A stretch of DNA of 64,000 nt from Hypholoma sublateritium FD-334 SS-4 (Eukaryota; Basidiomycota; Agaricomycetes; Agaricales; Strophariaceae). This document shows, one piece after another, positions 58,690 to 64,000 of the stretch; within the stretch, counting starts at the first letter, position 1, and every line of letters starts with the position of its first letter. Below the pieces are notes generated by a model. The model made no database searches and had not been told where the DNA came from. It saw only the letters and a program-made list of their open reading frames with translations. The translations under genes were made by a program, and so were the position numbers. The DNA is taken from contig KN817534.1 of assembly GCA_000827495.1 (NCBI GenBank), positions 384,653 through 448,652 on the forward strand, given 5' to 3'.

Positions 58690-61421
58690 ACTAAAATAAG
58701 AATGATTTGAGTTTGAGGCCAGCACTTCAAGGTGCGAAATTTTACTTACGTTGAGAGTGAGGTGCTCCTGCAACAAATCGTCGATACCAGCAAGTTCATC
58801 AAGATTCATCAAGCTCAGCACTCTCTGCGCAACTTCGATCTGGCTTTCTCCTGACAATGTCTTGATGAGGGAGAGTGCAATAAGATGACTTAATAGCTTA
58901 ACGTAAGAAAGAGAGTCGCTGAGTTTTCCAATGACAGAATCCACATTAATGGTGAAGTGGTCAGAGCCAATGATGTTTTCTGAAGAGACAGAAACAATAT
59001 TAGTGAGCTGCAGATGATAAATAGCCAGAAAAACACTGACGCGCAATCTTTTTGGCGATGCTGTGATTAAGTTGATTCATCGAGTCCACGTCGTCGTTGA
59101 CATCCTCGGTGACCTTTCCTGCACTGACCAAACCAGGACAGCCTGAAAGCCACTCAGCAATTACACCTCTGCTAAGCTGCAGTAAATTGGAATCGATGGT
59201 ATCCAGACAAGTTCCGTAGTCTTCTGCCTCGACTTCGAGAAGAGCAGGAAATTTAAAGGGAAAAGAATCTGATGGAAATTTTCTTTTTGTGTGGAGGCAT
59301 CTGCTTCAGCCACAAACGACGATGCAAGGTAGCCTAGGTGCAGGCGAACCAAGTTGCGCCTGAGCTTGTTTTGAGAGGTCATCGTTGTTGACAAAGACGA
59401 TAGATATTATTTCTGACTAGATGCAAAGATGGGGGTAATGGCCTCGGGATGTTCATACAATGCCTCAAGAACTTCGACGTTGGTGTCTTGTACTCGCGCG
59501 ATTAGGGTGCTTTGTATATTATCCTTGACCAGGTTAAGAAATGAGACTAAAGAAAGCAGAAAATAGCATACGATGTCCTCTATGGCTGAGACAGACTTGT
59601 CACTGATCGACTTGAGAAACCCATTGACAGCAGCGCTTCGGACCTTGGCGTCAGCATTCGCTGAAGCTAGGATCATGTCTATACTCCCTTGGGTATTGCC
59701 TTGCTCAGCGACAGTAGAAGGCTGTGTAATTACATATGTTAACGCGCTGATCACCGAGAATGTAGTATGCAGAAAAGACTTCACCATCGAAAGCGAGATC
59801 AGCAATTGCTCGACCGCCTCTTTCACGGATTCATCTTGTTCACAAACCCCGTCAACAGACTCGCCGAAAATTTCCGGGTGCCTCTGCTGAATCAAGGATA
59901 GAAGGCGGCGCGAGACGAGGAGGCCCTGGTTACCCGCGTCATGTTTGATGGAGATCGACAGTAAGCTGGTTGTCGAAATTTCGATCACGGAAGTCAAGGA
60001 TCTGGACCGCCGCGTAGAAGTCGAGCGCACGGAGAAGTCCGCGGTCAATGCCGATTTGCTGACGACAGAGGCTAGAGCGCTGGAACGTCAGGAAGAACTC
60101 AACAAACTTAAAGAGGCTAAAAAATACGACGAGCAAACCATCTTCACCCCGAAAGATCTCTTCAGGCATTTGAGGGATTCGCAATCCAAAGCATTTGCGG
60201 GTTTCGAAGCCCAGGTAGGTTTCTGTTACGTACTAAACGTTTGGCATACTCAATCTCGGCGGATTATGACAGGTCGATGCTGCTTCACCTTTTACTAATT
60301 CTCGAGGAAGTGTCGTAGAAACGATCCCTTCGAGAAGGGTGGCAGCAGTGCTATTCTGCAGGCTTTGAAAAGAAGTCAGCAAAAGAAAAAAGATGACCCG
60401 TTGCCCACATACTTTTGGACTAATCCGCGTACAAGGGGCGATAAAACCTTTTCTATACCGACCCAAGTTGACTCAGCAACAAGATCTTCCTTGGGCGCAA
60501 ACCATCATTGAATTGACGGAGATTTTCAAGGCTACCTATCACGGCATCTTTGGAGAGCCTTTTCGCTTTTTGTTGCAATGGAACAAGAAGGGCTGGAACG
60601 AGCTAAGCCACGGTGCCTTCGGTTAGAGATTTGCTCCTTTTGATGAAGTCGTGCAGAGTCGCCGCGTTGAAGGCAGTCAGGACCGGATTTGTTACGCCTT
60701 TTTTGAGGGCAATGGGAAGCAGCAATGCCACGAATCTCGCGACGTCGGTATTTTTGAGCATCTCTGTGACGAGAGACGCGCGAGGCACATTTTGAGCGGC
60801 GGATTTGTACGGAATGAGAAAGCTCCACGTCGAATTAGGCCTGGAAAGCACGGTTATATGGGAAGAGAATATATACGGGCGTAAAATCACGTACTTTATG
60901 GATAGAATTGTGACCAATTTGGCAAAATGTGGCGACTCGTGTTTGGGAAGGAACAGAGGAAGAACAGCTTCAACGTTGAACTCGTGCACTCTTTCCAGCA
61001 TTAACGACATTTAATGTATCTGCCCGAATATTTACACACCTGAATATCCTGACAAGCCACTCAATTATCTTCCCCGTTGGTGGTTCTAGGAGATATGGGC
61101 TCAATAGCCACAAAAATTCCTCTAGAGTTTTGTTCAGTTCCTCAGCCTCCTCCAAGCCTCCTCCGTCGGCAGCAGCGTGCGATCTGTGTCCTTAGTACGA
61201 TAAGAGAAAAGGAGTTCTTCACATTTAACCAGACCAGGATGAATGGCCGATAGGTGAATCAAGGAGTTAACTCCAAGAGCGTGAATAGCCTCGACGTCGT
61301 GTTGGTCTGCTTCGCGGCCGGTGAAGAGGTAAGAAAGTGTGACCTTCCGACGAGATCGGTCTACCAGCAGCGACGCATTGAGAGACGAAGTTTGCGCAAG
61401 CTGCGTGGCTAGACTTGACAT
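58690..61421 (-). pseudogene. UTP10: UTP10 (HEATR1) 5' portion, truncated and interrupted
   Basis: Reading leftward from 61421, the N-terminus of U3 snoRNP protein Utp10 is clear: MSSLATQLAQTSSLNASLLV, SYLFTGREADQHD, LLPTEE, then (after a shift) LNKTLEEFLWLLSPYLLEPP and FNVEAVLPLFLPKHESPHF. LVTEMLK..DVARFVALLLP and FNAATLHDFIKRSKSL follow, ending at an in-frame TAG (60603). After a foreign stretch it resumes (LLSLIQQRHPEIFGES, TKVR-like repeats, VQDTNVEVLEALYEHPEAITPIF, LVRLHLGYLASSF, FFINVDSVIGKLSDSL in outline) to a donor at about 58748. Only roughly the first 800 of some 1,800 residues are represented. An 11-base tandem duplication near 61144-61165 causes the first frameshift. Intact Utp10 is essential for 18S rRNA processing in the nucleolus, so a full copy must lie elsewhere. 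Confidence 0.78.
59945..60600 (+). other. foreign coiled-coil-coding segment inside the UTP10 remnant
   Basis: On the strand opposite to UTP10, a frame from 59945 codes a charged helix (DLDRRVEVERTEKSA, ALERQEELNKLKEAKKYD, FTPKDLFRHLRDSQSKAFAG) up to a possible donor near 60215. Further open pieces continue to about 60500 (DDPLPTYFWTNPRTRG). This interval replaces the UTP10 section expected between about residues 250 and 450. It looks like part of another gene inserted or recombined here. The parent gene is not recognised. Confidence 0.4.
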
Positions 61422-62102
61422 GTCTAGGGAAGCTCAGTGAACGATTTGAGGATAATAACTGAAGGGTAGCTGCAGTTTGCTCAAAGTTTGCTGAAGTTTG
61501 AAATTGCAGTACCAAAATTCGAAAACATGAGCACGTGATGCGGTCGCGGCGGATCGCGGTCCGGGTGTTCGAACTCCAGATCCCAACCTTGACCAGACCC
61601 AACCTCAACCATACTTCGTGGCTTATCCTTTCACTTTTGATCTCCATTATCGGAATATCCGGCGGCGACGGCTGGGCGTTGATTACTGATCTGCCTAGAA
61701 TACATGCAGCATGACACGGAATGGTTCGCACATCAGCGGCAAATCGGTACTCTCAAATAAAACTCCCATCACCGCTATTTAAATCCTTTGTGCTGCTTTC
61801 AGGACGCGAGTTTGAAGCTTGAACTGCAAAAAACGATGAACGACGTTTATCCTCGCATTTACGGTGAATAGGTATATCCATTTTCAACCACAAATCGGCC
61901 GTTCTTGAATCCGATTTGAGAGCGTTTCACACAGCACATTGATGATTTACGAAACGCTTATTCCATGCTCAGGGTCGGAAGCGCCCAAGTGTGGCTTCAA
62001 CTCCAACAATACACGAACGGGAGAACGTGTCCTGAAAGTAGGCAAATAACCTACCTCCTACCTCGTTCTGCATTTCGATAATGACGACGTGTTTCTAGGT
62101 AT
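61422..62102. other. divergent intergenic region
   Basis: About 680 bases between the UTP10 remnant start (-) and the membrane protein start (+). A 154-codon minus frame at 61731-61267 overlaps UTP10 and has no support of its own. It should contain the promoter of the gene at 62103. Confidence 0.45.
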
Positions 62103-64000
62103 ATGGATTCGTCCAGTTTCACTGGAATAATCACAGGAGGGGTCCAGGACCTATCTGCCCTCCTGCCCCTCCTTGGGACTGAACAATGCGAGAACCACGT
62201 TGGATCTGCACTTGACAGAGGATTCCTCTATTCCTCTGTGACTCCCATATCCATTTTCGGTAGTCTAGGGATAGCCCGCGCGTCCTTCAACATTCTCATC
62301 GCAAGTATCAACATCCAGCAATATCGGTTTTTGGGCGCGACGAAACTCAACGATGGTGGGTTCGATGCAAGAGGTGTCGTTGTACCCATGATCTCCTTGG
62401 ACCCCCATCGTCCGAAGCGATTCCTGGTAGAGAGCCGGCTCGAAACAATGCTGATCGACGAGCATATTGAGAATGTGGAGGACCTGACAGTGTCGTGGGG
62501 CAAGGGGCTTGCCAAGTGGAACTTCCTGCTCGTGGTGTTCACCCTGGTCATCGCAACGGCCGCACTGCTGCCGTACATTCTCGTTGTCCATGATTCTCAG
62601 CATGCCACGACGAGACTGCCGTTTCCCTTCGCCGGGTTCGGGTTCCCTATTCTTCGCGTAGTGGGGTCTGCACTCTGCGTGAATGTGGCGCAGTTCCTGA
62701 TGCAAATTCGCATTATGGTTCTCCTCAAAACAAGGCTTCTCTTCATCACGGTTGATAAACTTGCGAAGGAGGCGGGTATAGCGTTGGCAGTCAAGATCCC
62801 GCGCACAAAAGGAAAAAAGCGGAAAAATATGTGGAGCTATGACCTAGCGTCCGAAAAGTGCATCTGGGCACTGGAGAAGTGGCTCGCTGCTGAGTCCCAA
62901 GCCGTCGCAGTCCCGCAAAAAGACAATAATATCCCGGCCGCCATAAACGATATATATATGTCGCAGCGCAAACGGCACTTGCAACCCTTACACAAATCCA
63001 TTCCGCGTTGGCTGAACCCCATTCTTTGCGTTGCCCTGGTGGTCGGTATACTTTTGACCGTCGTTGGATATATCGGCTGTTTCTACCTCATCCATAATTC
63101 ATCGGACAATTCAATCGGACCGCTCCTGTGGCTCATACTTGAAGTACTGCTGTCCATCATCAGGGCTGTCGTTTGGGCAATCAACCCATCTTGGGATGAC
63201 TCGAAGGGCGTTGTGTTCGAGCTCCAGCTTGCCTCTCATACGCCTCTGATAACTTGCAACAAGTTCGAGAGCGATATCATAGTCGACGGCATCGCACCGG
63301 TAGCCCGGGCCAGCAGCTTTCTGGAAGAAGTCGTTGCGTATACAGGCCCGCTGCCGCCAATCAACGTGAAAGATGCCGCGCTGTATTATATCCTAACAGC
63401 CAAAGGCAAAAGCCTACCACAATCCGCCGAAACTCTGCCTCACGCGCAACTCTATATCGTTATATCTGCCTACAAGGAGCAGACAAGCAGGATGCTTTTT
63501 AAGCAAGACAACGACAGTACATTGTCTATATATATATCTTTGCTCGAGCCCGTCTCGGAAAGCACCATGATCAATGCTAGAGTCAAACCTACCGAGGGAG
63601 GCACCACAAAACCAAAAACGCATTTCATGACTGCGGACGCCGCCCTCATGGAGGAGCTTACGGCGCACTATAACGAAATCATCTCCCGGTTGCAGAAGCA
63701 GAAGGTGAATCTCGGGCGGAAGGCTTTCTTTAACAAAACATGGACTATGCAACGGCTAACTGAGGGGGTGGTGGGCTCAGAGGACGACGCAACACAGGGT
63801 TCAGGACATGGATCTGAGGAGAAATGGGACTTATTGACCACTGAAGACGTGGCTTACCTCCGCCAGGGACAGGTTGAGAGGCGGTGGCGGGAAATGTATG
63901 CTCATCTCGAAGAGTGGATTGGGCTCTACATCGCTCTCTACACTAAAGAGCTCCTCCAAGATGTGCCCGTCGATCTGGTCTTCAAAGAAAACGAGGTTGT
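62103..64000 (+). CDS. large conserved fungal membrane protein, 3' end beyond the window
   Basis: From the ATG at 62103 one frame stays open for 632 codons to the window edge without any stop or intron. Residues 10-70 hold a fungal signature (ITGGVQDLSALLPLLGTEQC, then SALDRGFLYSSVTPISIFGS). Membrane helices follow near residues 145 (FLLVVFTLVIATAALLPYI), 300 (ILCVALVVGILLTVVGYIG) and 340 (WLILEVLLSIIRAVVWAI), and others are possible near 190-215. The C-terminal soluble half begins after SWDDSKGV and is rich in charged residues. Similar unnamed proteins occur in many asco- and basidiomycetes; the role is unknown. All minus-strand frames over this interval are shadows. This is the only gene right of 43 kb that looks both coding and undamaged. 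Confidence 0.85.
   Translation, partial: MDSSSFTGIITGGVQDLSALLPLLGTEQCENHVGSALDRGFLYSSVTPISIFGSLGIARASFNILIASINIQQYRFLGATKLNDGGFDARGVVVPMISLDPHRPKRFLVESRLETMLIDEHIENVEDLTVSWGKGLAKWNFLLVVFTLVIATAALLPYILVVHDSQHATTRLPFPFAGFGFPILRVVGSALCVNVAQFLMQIRIMVLLKTRLLFITVDKLAKEAGIALAVKIPRTKGKKRKNMWSYDLASEKCIWALEKWLAAESQAVAVPQKDNNIPAAINDIYMSQRKRHLQPLHKSIPRWLNPILCVALVVGILLTVVGYIGCFYLIHNSSDNSIGPLLWLILEVLLSIIRAVVWAINPSWDDSKGVVFELQLASHTPLITCNKFESDIIVDGIAPVARASSFLEEVVAYTGPLPPINVKDAALYYILTAKGKSLPQSAETLPHAQLYIVISAYKEQTSRMLFKQDNDSTLSIYISLLEPVSESTMINARVKPTEGGTTKPKTHFMTADAALMEELTAHYNEIISRLQKQKVNLGRKAFFNKTWTMQRLTEGVVGSEDDATQGSGHGSEEKWDLLTTEDVAYLRQGQVERRWREMYAHLEEWIGLYIALYTKELLQDVPVDLVFKENEV

Noticed and set aside
62228..62806. 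overlapping minus-strand frames of 69-146 codons at the right end
   Set aside because: They are shadows of the long plus-strand frame starting at 62103, which has a recognisable fungal signature.
1..64000. transposons, CRISPR arrays, operons or rRNA genes
   Set aside because: No reverse transcriptase, integrase or transposase pattern, no terminal repeats, no regular direct-repeat arrays and no rRNA-like sequence was seen; the window is eukaryotic.

Overview
The window comes from a filamentous basidiomycete of the Agaricomycetes; a polypore-type genome is a guess, not a finding. The signs are many short GT-AG introns (about 49-65 nt), mosaic multi-exon genes, lineage-typical families (F-box proteins with a repeated C-terminal GRVR..DG / GYL..GRW pattern, a DUF6535 membrane protein, a DUF7729 secreted protein, kinase-like proteins, a PPPPSYD-tailed coiled-coil family) and fungal housekeeping genes (eEF1B alpha, CDC20/Fizzy-like, Nudix). 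Exon models below were derived by hand from splice signals, reading phase and homology pattern; no search was run.

Layout. 1-143: possible 3' end of a gene. 0.8-3.0 kb (+): four-segment membrane protein with a long Ser-rich tail. 4.4-8.3 kb (+): two tandem CDC20/Cdh1-type WD40 genes, both with degenerate C-boxes but intact C-terminal IR tails. 9.6-10.5 kb (-): Nudix hydrolase. 12.3-16.6 kb (-): two tandem kinase-like genes with altered catalytic motifs. 19.6-20.7 kb (-): secreted GPI-type protein. 23.1-25.2 kb (-), 30.5-32.5 kb (+) and 32.9-34.8 kb (+): three related F-box-like genes sharing an 80-nt second exon. 26.3-27.3 kb (-): eEF1B alpha. 35.4-37.2 kb (+): coiled-coil protein. 39.6-41.4 kb (+): DUF6535 membrane protein. 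Two very small Cys-rich ORFs lie at 17.1 and 25.6 kb.

From about 43 to 61.4 kb the character changes. Nearly every recognisable gene is broken or truncated: an SCH9-type kinase C2 fragment, the 5' part of an SCC2-like cohesin loader, a full-length but lesioned RAX2, a REI1 with two premature stops, a HET-domain gene with frameshifts, the end of a PP2C phosphatase, a piece of a TM9SF/EMP70 protein, the first half of an aspartic protease, and the first part of UTP10 meeting the protease tail to tail. Introns are retained, so these are not retrocopies. About thirty single N calls fall in 41.7-56.9 kb, so consensus quality must be weighed against true decay. A 1.5-kb stretch after 54.99 kb is very rich in GCTAGC/AGCTAG words. 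The window ends in an intact gene for a large fungal membrane protein (62103 to the edge), which stays open at the end of the sequence.

How the genes work together: this is an ordinary fungal gene neighbourhood, not an operon or a pathway cluster. The visible organisation is local tandem duplication (CDC20-like, kinase-like and F-box pairs) next to a mosaic of decayed copies of conserved genes whose working versions are expected elsewhere in the genome.
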